DNA of 5,685 nt from Clostridiales bacterium (GCA_003510345.1 DOMW01000151.1:161-5845); one strand, 5' to 3'; positions 1-5,685 are shown, numbered from the stretch's first letter. The notes: generated by a model from the sequence alone, not told the origin. Made by a program: numbers and translations.

Positions 1-62
1 TGGCTTTTTTTCTATTATACCAGCTTTTCGGAGCCGATTAAATCAGTGTTTACCTAGATTCC

Positions 63-91
63 TTGACGCACCCCCGCAGTTGGCATACAAT
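63..91 (+). promoter_or_regulatory. SigA-type promoter for the glycerol-1-phosphate dehydrogenase gene
   Basis: A -35 box TTGACG (63-68) and a -10 box TACAAT (86-91) are separated by exactly 17 bases; each matches the consensus at five of six positions. Transcription would start near position 98, giving a leader of about 50 bases. The leader holds a small possible hairpin (GGCG 104-107 with CGCC 115-118) and then the ribosome binding site. The gene therefore appears to have its own promoter rather than depending on something upstream. Confidence 0.7.
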
Positions 92-146
92 GAAAACGGA
101 TTGGGCGAACCGGACGCCGCGCCTTTGAAGGAGGAAACAAAAAGCC

Positions 147-1433
147 ATGTTTGAACATTTACTGGACGTTCTGAACTGCGAATGCGGCAGGGAGCATCAT
201 TTGGTCACCCGCGATTACATCGTGGAAAAAGATGCGCTGCTAAAGCTTCCCGTGCTGCTTGAGAAACTTGCGCTTTCAAAAGCGCCGCTCGCCGTATACG
301 ACGAAAACACATACAAAGCCGCGCACGAAAAACTTGCGGGCGTCCTGCCGGATATCGATACCCTCATTTTGCAGGGCAAGGAAATACTGCCGGATGAAAA
401 ACAGGTGGAAGCAATTTCGCAGGCCGCGGCAAGCCACCAGGTCATGCTGGCGGTCGGCTCGGGCGTCATAAACGATACGGTGCGCTATGTCGGGTACAAA
501 CAGGGCATTCCCGTCGTTTCCGTCCCGACAGCCGCAAGTGTGGACGGGTTCGTTTCAAATTCTTCCGCCATGACATTCAAAGGCGCTAAAAAAACACTGC
601 AAACGGTCGCCCCAAAAGCGGTCGTCGCCGACCTTGAAATCATAGCCTCCGCGCCGCAAAAGATGACCGCTTCCGGCGTGGGCGATATGCTCAGCAAATA
701 CATCAGTATTGCCGACTGGCATGTAGGCCATCTGATCTCCGGCGAATACTACTGCCCTTTTGTGGCAAACCTTGAATTAGCCGCCGTAGACCTCATATTG
801 CGGCAGATCGATGGCATAGCAAGTCGCGATCTTGCGAGCATCGGCAGTCTGGTGGAAGGCCTGCTGCTATCCGGCATCGCCATGCAGATGGTGGAGATCA
901 CGCGGCCGGGTTCCAGCTTCGAACATCATTTTTCCCACTTTCTTGAAATCGTGCCGCTTGGCGGCAATATTGACCACCACGCACTGCACGGCGAGAAAGT
1001 GGGCATTGCCTCTATCATCGCGGCGAAGTATTACCCCGTTTTCGCAAAACAACTGGAACGCATCGTTACCGAAAACCGCGCCAACCGGTTTGCTATTGAA
1101 CGGGTAAAAGACTATTACGCCCCGTATCCGCAAGGGGTTTTAGACCTTGTGCTGGACGAAAACGTTCCCACCGTCTCCGCGCTCTTAAAGCCCGCCCTGC
1201 TCAAGCAAAACTTTAAACGCGTTACGGAGATCGCAAACGGACTGCCCCATCCGGACGCGCTTATCAAGGCGCTCAAGACCGTGCGGGGTTACACGGATTA
1301 CCGGGAAATCGGCATAGAACCCGAACAATTCCGGCATATCATGAAGATTTGCTGTTACATCCGCAATCGTTTCACCATGCTGCGACTGGTATGCGATTAC
1401 GAGTTGTTTGATTTTGAGACGATGGACGATTGA
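147..1433 (+). CDS. araM: sn-glycerol-1-phosphate dehydrogenase, AraM/EgsA family
   Basis: Predicted cytoplasmic, metal-dependent NAD(P)H oxidoreductase that interconverts dihydroxyacetone phosphate and sn-glycerol-1-phosphate. Of the 428 residues, about 45-160 form the nucleotide-binding half, with the glycine-rich turn VGSGVIND (103-110) and the family signature PTAASVDGFVSN (127-138). The second half is helical and carries likely metal ligands: Asp180 in GVGDMLSKY and histidines in EHHFSH (259-264) and HALHGEKVG (278-286). All expected motifs are present, and the length is slightly above the roughly 395 residues of Bacillus AraM. The start is supported by AAGGAGG at 128-134, though the 12-base spacer is rather long. 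It is the only gene on its transcript within the window. In Bacillus the product feeds PcrB-type glycerol ether lipid synthesis; no partner is visible here, so the pathway is an inference. Other members of the iron-containing alcohol dehydrogenase/dehydroquinate synthase superfamily are less likely because of the PTAASVDGF signature. Confidence 0.88.
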   Translation: MFEHLLDVLNCECGREHHLVTRDYIVEKDALLKLPVLLEKLALSKAPLAVYDENTYKAAHEKLAGVLPDIDTLILQGKEILPDEKQVEAISQAAASHQVMLAVGSGVINDTVRYVGYKQGIPVVSVPTAASVDGFVSNSSAMTFKGAKKTLQTVAPKAVVADLEIIASAPQKMTASGVGDMLSKYISIADWHVGHLISGEYYCPFVANLELAAVDLILRQIDGIASRDLASIGSLVEGLLLSGIAMQMVEITRPGSSFEHHFSHFLEIVPLGGNIDHHALHGEKVGIASIIAAKYYPVFAKQLERIVTENRANRFAIERVKDYYAPYPQGVLDLVLDENVPTVSALLKPALLKQNFKRVTEIANGLPHPDALIKALKTVRGYTDYREIGIEPEQFRHIMKICCYIRNRFTMLRLVCDYELFDFETMDD

Positions 1434-1438
1434 TATAA

Positions 1439-1472
1439 AAAAGCCCCCATCCTTTTCCGAATGAAAGCTTTT
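1439..1472. terminator. Weak candidate bidirectional terminator between convergent genes
   Basis: AAAAGC (1439-1444) plus TTTC (1454-1457) can pair with the continuous run GAAAGCTTTT (1463-1472), leaving a bulge of about nine bases on the left arm. Both ends are rich in A or T, as expected for a terminator shared by two converging genes. The bulge makes the stem poor and no better hairpin was seen in the 81-base gap, so the call rests largely on position. Confidence 0.25.
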
Positions 1473-1514
1473 CGTTGTGCGCCACACTAGAACGTCGATT
1501 TAATCACGATCGCC

Positions 1515-2201
1515 TTAGCGGCCATCGGCGGGGGCGGTTTCCCCCTCTTCCCCGAACATACCTGTATCCACATCCTCGGGGGTCGTCACCACAACGTCTT
1601 CGTCGCCGCCTATTACGATAACGTTGCCGTCCTCAGTTTGCGTCACGTCCCCGGCAGTCACATCCATGCCAGACTCTGGAACATTTACGATCACCGTATA
1701 CGCTTGCACCTGCGGCGGCATGGAGCGCGTCATCGCGGCGCTTACATACGCGACCACAAAGCTGCCTTCTTCCACATCTTCCAGCGCTGCCGACGCGCCC
1801 GTCTGCGCGTCGATCAACACGGTGTTTTCGTCTATGAGCGCAACCACTTCCTCTTCTTCGCCGAGCTGGGAACCAATCTCGTTTGAAATGGTCATTTGCG
1901 CGGCTTCCACGTTGATCCCGGTAACCGGGCCAATCACTGTCATTGTTTCCAGCTCGTCACCTTCGACATCTTCCATCTCTTCCGGTTCCGTGTTTGCCGC
2001 CTCGCCCGCCTGCGGCGTTTCGGCAGGCGCCGCCTGCTCCTCGGGAGAGGTTTCCGGGGTTGCCTCCGGCTGTTGTTCCGCAGCTTGCTGCGTCGTCTGC
2101 GGCTGCTCCGCCGCAGGTTGTGTGTTGGGCGAGCAAGCCGCCAACGCGAACACTGCGGTAAAAACGAGCGCGAGCATCGCGAACAATAAAACTCTTTTCA
2201 T
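1515..2201 (-). CDS. Secreted acidic lipoprotein with a clostridial 'TRSMPPQ' domain
   Basis: A 228-residue exported lipoprotein of unknown function. Residues 2-22 form a classic lipoprotein signal (MKR, a hydrophobic stretch, then the lipobox LAAC with Cys23 as the lipidated residue). Residues 24-80 are a low-complexity Pro/Gln/Glu/Ala-rich linker that would hold the folded part away from the membrane. Residues about 86-200 look like a small beta-rich domain with the sequence TVLIDAQTGASAAL (127-140) and AYVSAAMTRSMPPQ (151-164). From memory, I recognise this type of segment from clostridial cell-surface proteins, often next to copper-amine-oxidase-like stalk domains; its function is not known to me. 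The C-terminus is acidic. The start is well supported: GGAGG lies six bases upstream on the minus strand (2208-2212). It lies 148 bases downstream of the diguanylate cyclase on the same strand and may share its transcript. No convincing promoter of its own was found. Confidence 0.85.
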   Translation of the reverse strand: MKRVLLFAMLALVFTAVFALAACSPNTQPAAEQPQTTQQAAEQQPEATPETSPEEQAAPAETPQAGEAANTEPEEMEDVEGDELETMTVIGPVTGINVEAAQMTISNEIGSQLGEEEEVVALIDENTVLIDAQTGASAALEDVEEGSFVVAYVSAAMTRSMPPQVQAYTVIVNVPESGMDVTAGDVTQTEDGNVIVIGGDEDVVVTTPEDVDTGMFGEEGETAPADGR

Positions 2202-2215
2202 ACAAGTCCTCCATC

Positions 2216-2255
2216 CGTACTAACGTACGTGTTGCTGTTTTACAGATAAATCTGT
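2216..2255 (-). promoter_or_regulatory. Two small dyads upstream of the lipoprotein gene
   Basis: Two inverted repeats lie just before the lipoprotein ribosome binding site: CGTAC (2216-2220) with GTACG (2225-2229), loop of four bases, and ACAGAT (2242-2247) with ATCTGT (2250-2255), separated by AA. They could be protein-binding sites or small leader hairpins. I found no good -35/-10 pair on the minus strand in this gap. The rest of 2256-2349 holds nothing I recognise, including no clear terminator for the cyclase gene. Confidence 0.25.
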
Positions 2256-2349
2256 CGCCAGTTTTTATCCATGCGTAAGACGCGGCCCGGTTCGCTGCCG
2301 TTCCCTAAAAAGAGTGAACTATTTGTTAATGTTTTTTGGCTTGGCTGTA

Positions 2350-3738
2350 TTACAACTGTATATTCTTCTTTTTCCCCGTAAACCGAGCGTTGCCCGCGCC
2401 GCTGCGTTTTGCCAGGTACATCGTCGCGTCTGCGGCGTGAAGTAGCTCTTCCGCGTTTTTACCGTCTTTAGGGTACTGCGCGATGCCAATGCTCGTATTG
2501 CAATACACCGTGCCCTCCGTAAGCTTCCACGGCTTTTTGAACCGCTTCAGTATCTTGCGCGCCACATCCTCCGCAATCGATTTTTTATCGCCGCTCAGTA
2601 AAATTACAAACTCGTCCCCGCCATTGCGGTAGCTGTTTCCTTTTGTCTCCGCGCCATGCAAAAAATATTTGCCGAGCTGCTGCAACATTTCGTCGCCCGC
2701 CTTGTGCCCCAGGCTATCGTTCACCAGCTTGAATCCATCCAGATCGAGGAACAACACAAAACCGCCGCCTGTTTTATTACGGCTGATCCTTTCGTCGCAA
2801 TCGGCAACCAGCTTCCTGCGGTTCGGGAGCTCTGTCAGCGCGTCGTAGTTCGCCATATGGCTGATGATTTGCTCGTTGCGCTTGTTTTCTGTAATATCCA
2901 CACTGGACACCACATGCGCGAGGCGCCCGTCTACCCAGTGAAACGCCGCGGAAAAAACACGGAACCACGCGCCGTCAAACGGCCTTTGGTAATCCCACGA
3001 ATACACCTTTGTAGGGTTCCCATTATCATCGATTAATTTCTTTTGGGGGCAGAAGTCACATTCTTCCGTCTTGTCGTCATACAGCGCTTCAAAGCATTTT
3101 TTTCCCGCAAAATACCTCATTCCCCCATAGGGCGCCGCCATCGATTTGTTCGCGTACAGCATATCGTGCGTTTCAAAATCATTCACATAAATATCGATCC
3201 CGGTATGATCGAGTATGCTTTCCAGCGAAACACGCGCATAGTCTATCTTTTTATGTAATATTCGGGGGGCGATGTATTTCGCCAGCAGGCGGCATGCCGT
3301 TCCTAAAGCATCCGGCTCAATAACCTTGCTTTTTGCGCCCGCCAGACCAATATAGCCAAGCAATTCCTCCCTATCGCCCATGATGGGCACGAGAAACAAA
3401 ATATTTGTTTTAAAAATGCCCTGTAATGCCGTCTTTATCGCGTTTTGCTTTTTATTGCCGTCCACATAAAGCTCCCGGCAATGAATCAGCTCTGCCCTTT
3501 GCCCGGGCGTAAGGGAATCCAGCGTAAAAGCTTTCGGCGTGCGGTTTTCCCTGTTTCCAAAGTATTCAAACAGATGAAAGACACGAACCTGGTCCCTTTC
3601 ATACACAAATCCGCACGCAAACCCGCTTTCTTTGCAAAGCATTTCCAATATCGTTTCTATCCGCTCGCCCGAAATCACGTTCGTATCCGTTAAATCCAAT
3701 AGTTGTAAAACCATATCCGATGACCATTGTGAACCCAT
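2350..3738 (-). CDS. Diguanylate cyclase with GAF-like and PAS sensor regions
   Basis: A 462-residue cytoplasmic enzyme predicted to join two GTP into cyclic di-GMP. Residues about 24-160 resemble a GAF-type sensor fold (weak by eye). Residues about 170-285 are a PAS domain ending in the usual SSVDITENKR linker; it carries Cys215 and the pair Cys227/Cys230 (ECDFCP), a pattern I recall from many clostridial PAS domains. Residues about 290-455 are the GGDEF domain, with NYDALTELPNRR at its start, DLDGFKLVND (332-341), GHKAGD (344-349) and the intact signature NGGDEF (372-377). The expected metal residues Asp332 and Asp375 are present, so it should be active. The inhibitory I-site (RxxD just before GGDEF) is absent: the matching position reads ETKG (364-367). 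There is no transmembrane segment, signal peptide or EAL domain. The start has AGGAG six bases upstream. A strong divergent-side promoter and a structured leader precede it. The ligand sensed is unknown. Confidence 0.92.
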   Translation of the reverse strand: MGSQWSSDMVLQLLDLTDTNVISGERIETILEMLCKESGFACGFVYERDQVRVFHLFEYFGNRENRTPKAFTLDSLTPGQRAELIHCRELYVDGNKKQNAIKTALQGIFKTNILFLVPIMGDREELLGYIGLAGAKSKVIEPDALGTACRLLAKYIAPRILHKKIDYARVSLESILDHTGIDIYVNDFETHDMLYANKSMAAPYGGMRYFAGKKCFEALYDDKTEECDFCPQKKLIDDNGNPTKVYSWDYQRPFDGAWFRVFSAAFHWVDGRLAHVVSSVDITENKRNEQIISHMANYDALTELPNRRKLVADCDERISRNKTGGGFVLFLDLDGFKLVNDSLGHKAGDEMLQQLGKYFLHGAETKGNSYRNGGDEFVILLSGDKKSIAEDVARKILKRFKKPWKLTEGTVYCNTSIGIAQYPKDGKNAEELLHAADATMYLAKRSGAGNARFTGKKKNIQL

Positions 3739-3765
3739 TTTGTTCTCCTGTGTTATCTTGCAGCA

Positions 3766-3814
3766 CCCGGCGATCCACGCCGGTTATTTACCTGTAAAGC
3801 CGAGTATCCCCGGC
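3766..3814 (-). promoter_or_regulatory. Structured 5' leader of the diguanylate cyclase gene
   Basis: The roughly 90-base leader on the minus strand contains three helices in a row: a six-pair hairpin 3809-3814/3799-3804 with a four-base loop and one G-U pair that only works on the minus strand; a short dyad TTTAC-CT-GTAAA (3787-3798); and a strong six-pair hairpin CCGGCG (3767-3772) with CGCCGG (3778-3783). The ribosome binding site follows about 15 bases later. This could be a regulatory leader. The order 'ACAGG, A-rich segment, GC hairpin, GCAAG' faintly recalls the first half of a class I c-di-GMP riboswitch, but the GNRA loop and the second half are missing, so I do not call it one. Confidence 0.35.
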
Positions 3815-3841
3815 CGCTATATTCTTGAAATTATAATCATT

Positions 3842-3869
3842 ATAATATATAACATATCCGGACTGTCAA
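3842..3869 (-). promoter_or_regulatory. SigA-type promoter for the diguanylate cyclase gene
   Basis: On the minus strand a perfect TTGACA (3864-3869) precedes an AT-rich stretch. TATTAT (3842-3847) lies at a 16-base spacing, and a perfect TATAAT (3839-3844) at 19 bases; a second TATAAT lies at 3830-3835. The first pairing is the likelier one. Transcription would start near 3830-3836 and give a leader of about 90-97 bases. Confidence 0.65.
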
Positions 3870-3917
3870 AAAACGCAATGAAGCAGCAGCTATCTGCGTG
3901 CGCACAAATAACCAATA

Positions 3918-3959
3918 AATTCGAATATTTTATTGAAATTGCATTATAATATTCGGATT
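3918..3959. repeat. Long inverted repeat upstream of the F420 ligase-family gene
   Basis: AATTCGAATATT (3918-3929) faces AATATTCGGATT (3948-3959) across 18 bases; 11 of 12 positions are complementary and the remaining one would be a T-G pair. It ends 14 bases before the proposed -35 box of the next gene and also lies upstream of the divergent cyclase promoter. A wide-spaced operator for a dimeric regulator is a reasonable reading. It has no T-run at either side, so a terminator is unlikely. Confidence 0.45.
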
Positions 3960-3973
3960 ACCAAAAAAAATCC

Positions 3974-4002
3974 TTGTCCGCCCCTTTCATGTTTGTTATG
4001 AT
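3974..4002 (+). promoter_or_regulatory. Extended -10 promoter for the F420 ligase-family gene
   Basis: TTGTCC (3974-3979) and TATGAT (3997-4002) are 17 bases apart, and the -10 box is preceded by TGT (3994-3996), which makes an extended -10 element. Transcription would begin near 4009, about 30 bases before the start codon. A perfect TATAAT at 3945-3950 was also seen, but it has only a poor -35 (TCGAAT, 18-base spacing). Confidence 0.6.
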
Positions 4003-4039
4003 AATCCCCGGGTAAAAAATGTAAGCGAGGTGCAGAATT

Positions 4040-5230
4040 ATGTCAAAGTATACCGGTACAGTCTCACGTGGAATCCGCACTCCCATTATTCGCCAGGGTG
4101 ACGACCTTCCTTCCATTGTGGCAACCAGCGTCCTTAAAGCGGCGGCGGAAGATGGTTTTTCTCTGCGCGATAAAGACGTTGTAGCTGTTACAGAAGCGGT
4201 CGTGGCAAGGGCGCAGGGCAATTACGCTTCCATCGACCATATCGCTGCCGACGTAGCCGCAAAATTCGGCGGGGATACGCTGGGCGTTATCTTCCCTATT
4301 CTGAGCCGTAACCGGTTTTCCGTCTGCCTGCGCGGCATCGCGCGCGGCGCGAAGAAGATACTGCTCATGCTCAGTTACCCTTCCGATGAGGTTGGAAACC
4401 ATTTGATCTCGCTGGATCAGGCGGAAGAAGCCGGTATCAACCCATGGCGGGATGTGCTCACACTTGAAAAATACCGCGCGCTTTTCGGCGTAAACCTCCA
4501 TCCGTTCACCGGCATGGACTATGTTGCCTATTACAGCGACTTAATCAAGCAGGAAGGCGCCGAGGTGGAGATCATTTTTGCGAACGAAGCGCCCGCCATA
4601 CTTCCCTATACAAAAAATGTGCTGTGCTGCGACATCCACACGCGCGAACGTTCCGTGCGCAAGCTCAAGGCCGCCGGCGCACAAACAGTATACTGCCTGG
4701 GCGATATCCTCTCCACGCCGGTAGACGGCAGCGGTTACAATCCGTCTTACGGCCTTTTGGGATCCAATAAATCGACCGAAGACACCGTAAAGCTCTTTCC
4801 GCGGGATACCGGACAGTTTGTGAGCAGCGTACAAAAACTGCTGCGTGAACAAACAGGAAAAAATATCGAAGTCATGGTGTATGGGGACGGCGCGTTCAAA
4901 GATCCCGTAGGTAAAATCTGGGAGCTTGCCGACCCGGTCGTCTCACCTGCTTATACGGAAGGCCTGTGCGGCACGCCGAACGAGCTGAAACTCAAGTACC
5001 TTGCGGATAACCAATTTGCCGGCCTTTCGGGTGAAGCGCTTACCGCAGCCGTCACCGGCTACATAAGAGAGAAAAACACCGACCTGAAAGGTTCTATGGA
5101 ATCGCAGGGCACCACCCCCCGGCAGCTCACAGACCTCATAGGTTCGTTGTGCGACCTTACGTCGGGCAGCGGCGATAAAGGCACGCCAGTTGTATTGGTG
5201 CAGGGGTATTTTGATACTTACGCGGATTAG
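4040..5230 (+). CDS. Coenzyme F420-0:L-glutamate ligase family protein (long bacterial form)
   Basis: A 396-residue predicted cytoplasmic enzyme of the CofE/FbiB ligase family, whose classical members add L-glutamate to F420-0 using GTP. Conserved blocks run through the protein: GIRTPIIRQGDDL (11-23), VAVTEAVVARAQGNY (48-62), FPILSRNRFS (85-94), LSYPSDEVGNHL (111-122), HPFTGMDY (154-161), DIHTRERS (198-205), GYNPSYGLLGSN (232-243), KLFPRDT (251-257), YGDGAFKDP (281-289) and WELADPVVSPAYT (294-306). It is much longer than archaeal CofE (about 250 residues) and matches the longer form I recall from Clostridia. GAGGTG lies seven bases before the ATG, supporting this start. No other F420 gene (FO synthase, CofC, CofD) is in the window, so the true substrate is open. 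It has its own promoter and an inverted repeat upstream; its stop codon abuts the structured region that follows. Family assignment is firm, the exact reaction is not. Confidence 0.85.
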   Translation: MSKYTGTVSRGIRTPIIRQGDDLPSIVATSVLKAAAEDGFSLRDKDVVAVTEAVVARAQGNYASIDHIAADVAAKFGGDTLGVIFPILSRNRFSVCLRGIARGAKKILLMLSYPSDEVGNHLISLDQAEEAGINPWRDVLTLEKYRALFGVNLHPFTGMDYVAYYSDLIKQEGAEVEIIFANEAPAILPYTKNVLCCDIHTRERSVRKLKAAGAQTVYCLGDILSTPVDGSGYNPSYGLLGSNKSTEDTVKLFPRDTGQFVSSVQKLLREQTGKNIEVMVYGDGAFKDPVGKIWELADPVVSPAYTEGLCGTPNELKLKYLADNQFAGLSGEALTAAVTGYIREKNTDLKGSMESQGTTPRQLTDLIGSLCDLTSGSGDKGTPVVLVQGYFDTYAD

Positions 5231-5637
5231 GGGCTGGGTATGTAAACGCTGATTAAAACAGATTCGTACACTCAGTCCCCAGGCAAGCGGAACTAAATAC
5301 GAACCCGTATTTTGCGGTACAAATATCTTGCGTTTGCTTTTGGGTATTCCTAATGGGAATGTGAAACGACCACGCCCTGATGGGTTATGCAGGGAGTACA
5401 GCATTCGCTGAACGCGAGATGAGCAAGCCGCTGTTCCATGCGGCGCAGTGAACCCGCAGTGAAGCGGGAACAAGGTGCTTGCGGCGCATTATATACCTCC
5501 GGCGGTTCAGAACCTACGCTTCTAAAACTCCCTAAAAGACAAAGGGCAAAGGCGCGAGCAAACGTGAAATAGTATGTTTTACAACTATATAGACTTACTT
5601 CATTTGTTCTGTATTCTGGTCTGCATGGCTGAACCGC
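5231..5637 (+). ncRNA. Candidate large structured noncoding RNA, family not identified
   Basis: No believable coding region lies here, but many helices can be drawn. In order: GGGG-CTGGGT (5231-5240) with ACTCAG-T-CCCC (5270-5280); GCAAG (5283-5287) with CTTGC (5327-5331), enclosing the hairpin AAATACG-AACC-CGTATTT (5295-5312); GGTAT (5343-5347) with ATACC (5493-5497) and AATGTG (5358-5363) with CGCATT (5485-5490) as closing stems; hairpins CCCTG/CAGGG (5375-5394), CATTCGC/GCGAgATG (5402-5421), GCCGC/GCGGC (5427-5444) and CCCGC/GCGGG (5453-5468); and a nine-pair long-range helix GCGGTTCAG (5502-5510) with CTGAACCGC (5629-5637). G-U pairs in the first and closing stems favour the plus strand. 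It follows the ligase gene directly, so it may be read through from it or from a weak promoter inside its end. I could not match it to RNase P, tmRNA, SRP or 6S RNA. The raiA-type RNA of Clostridia is one family worth testing, but I cannot confirm it. Confidence 0.6.
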
Positions 5638-5652
5638 AAGCTTTCCCGGATT

Positions 5653-5673
5653 ACTAAGGTCACTGACCTTAGT
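5653..5673. repeat. Perfect 10-base-arm palindrome at the right end
   Basis: ACTAAGGTCA (5653-5662) and TGACCTTAGT (5664-5673) are perfect complements around a single C. As RNA it would fold with a loop of at least three bases. It is followed by CGGCTTTAAGGG, which has only three Ts, so it is a poor intrinsic terminator. It could instead be the 3' hairpin of the structured RNA, or a binding site for a dimeric regulator of a gene beyond the window. The 15 bases between it and the long-range helix show nothing further. Confidence 0.6.
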
Positions 5674-5685
5674 CGGCTTTAAGGG

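Noticed and set aside
1..11. Tail of a terminator from a gene left of the window (GGC followed by seven Ts)
   Set aside because: The sequence fits the end of an intrinsic terminator, but the stem would lie outside the window, so it cannot be supported.
1624..2223. 199-codon open frame on the plus strand opposite the lipoprotein
   Set aside because: Its Ser/Thr/Ala/Cys-rich translation is what results from reading the antisense of an acidic, Pro/Gln-rich gene. The minus-strand frame has a signal peptide, lipobox and ribosome binding site.
3739..3836. c-di-GMP-I riboswitch before the cyclase gene
   Set aside because: Only a loose likeness to the first half is visible. The GNRA loop, the receptor helix and the expected 3' half are absent before the start codon.
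4064..4501. 145-codon open frame on the minus strand
   Set aside because: It lies entirely inside the conserved ligase gene on the other strand and has no recognisable domain.
5231..5280. Intrinsic terminator of the ligase gene
   Set aside because: The stem right after the stop codon is good but is followed by AGGCAAGCGG, with no T-run. It fits better as the first helix of the structured RNA.
4943..5473. 176-codon open frame on the minus strand
   Set aside because: Half of it is antisense to the well-conserved ligase gene and the rest covers the helix-rich region. The translation is basic and cysteine-rich without a recognisable domain, and I saw no good ribosome binding site.
5231..5685. 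tmRNA, RNase P, SRP or 6S RNA gene
   Set aside because: The GGGGCTG start recalls tmRNA, but the conserved tmRNA 5' segment, a tag frame and a tRNA-like CCA end are missing. RNase P and SRP signature segments were not found, nor a 6S-like bubble.

Overview
The window looks like chromosomal DNA from an anaerobic Gram-positive bacterium, most likely a mid-GC Clostridia lineage (a Christensenella-like relative is only a guess). The evidence is the strong AGGAGG-type ribosome binding sites, SigA-type promoters, a clostridial 'TRSMPPQ' lipoprotein domain, a PAS domain with a Cys-x-x-Cys segment, and the long (about 400-residue) form of the CofE ligase family. Base composition looks even, with no transposase, integrase or other direct sign of recent transfer.

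Layout: (1) 1-146 is a leader with a good SigA promoter. (2) 147-1433 (+) is an AraM/EgsA-type glycerol-1-phosphate dehydrogenase. (3) 1515-2201 (-) is a small acidic lipoprotein, convergent with the dehydrogenase. (4) 2350-3738 (-) is a GAF-like/PAS/GGDEF diguanylate cyclase upstream of the lipoprotein on the same strand. (5) 3739-4039 is a divergent control region with a promoter in each direction, a structured leader for the cyclase and a long inverted repeat on the other side. (6) 4040-5230 (+) is a member of the coenzyme F420-0:L-glutamate ligase family. (7) 5231-5685 has no believable gene but is dense with nested helices, a possible pseudoknot and a perfect palindrome, and is best read as a large structured noncoding RNA.

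The four proteins do not form one obvious pathway. The dehydrogenase makes or interconverts glycerol-1-phosphate, the cyclase makes the second messenger c-di-GMP in response to an unknown signal, the lipoprotein sits on the outer face of the membrane, and the ligase-family protein may add glutamate to an acidic substrate. The cyclase and lipoprotein could be co-transcribed (148-base gap, same strand, no clear terminator between them). The most interesting part is the roughly 450-base noncoding region at the right end. I could not assign it to a known RNA family by eye.
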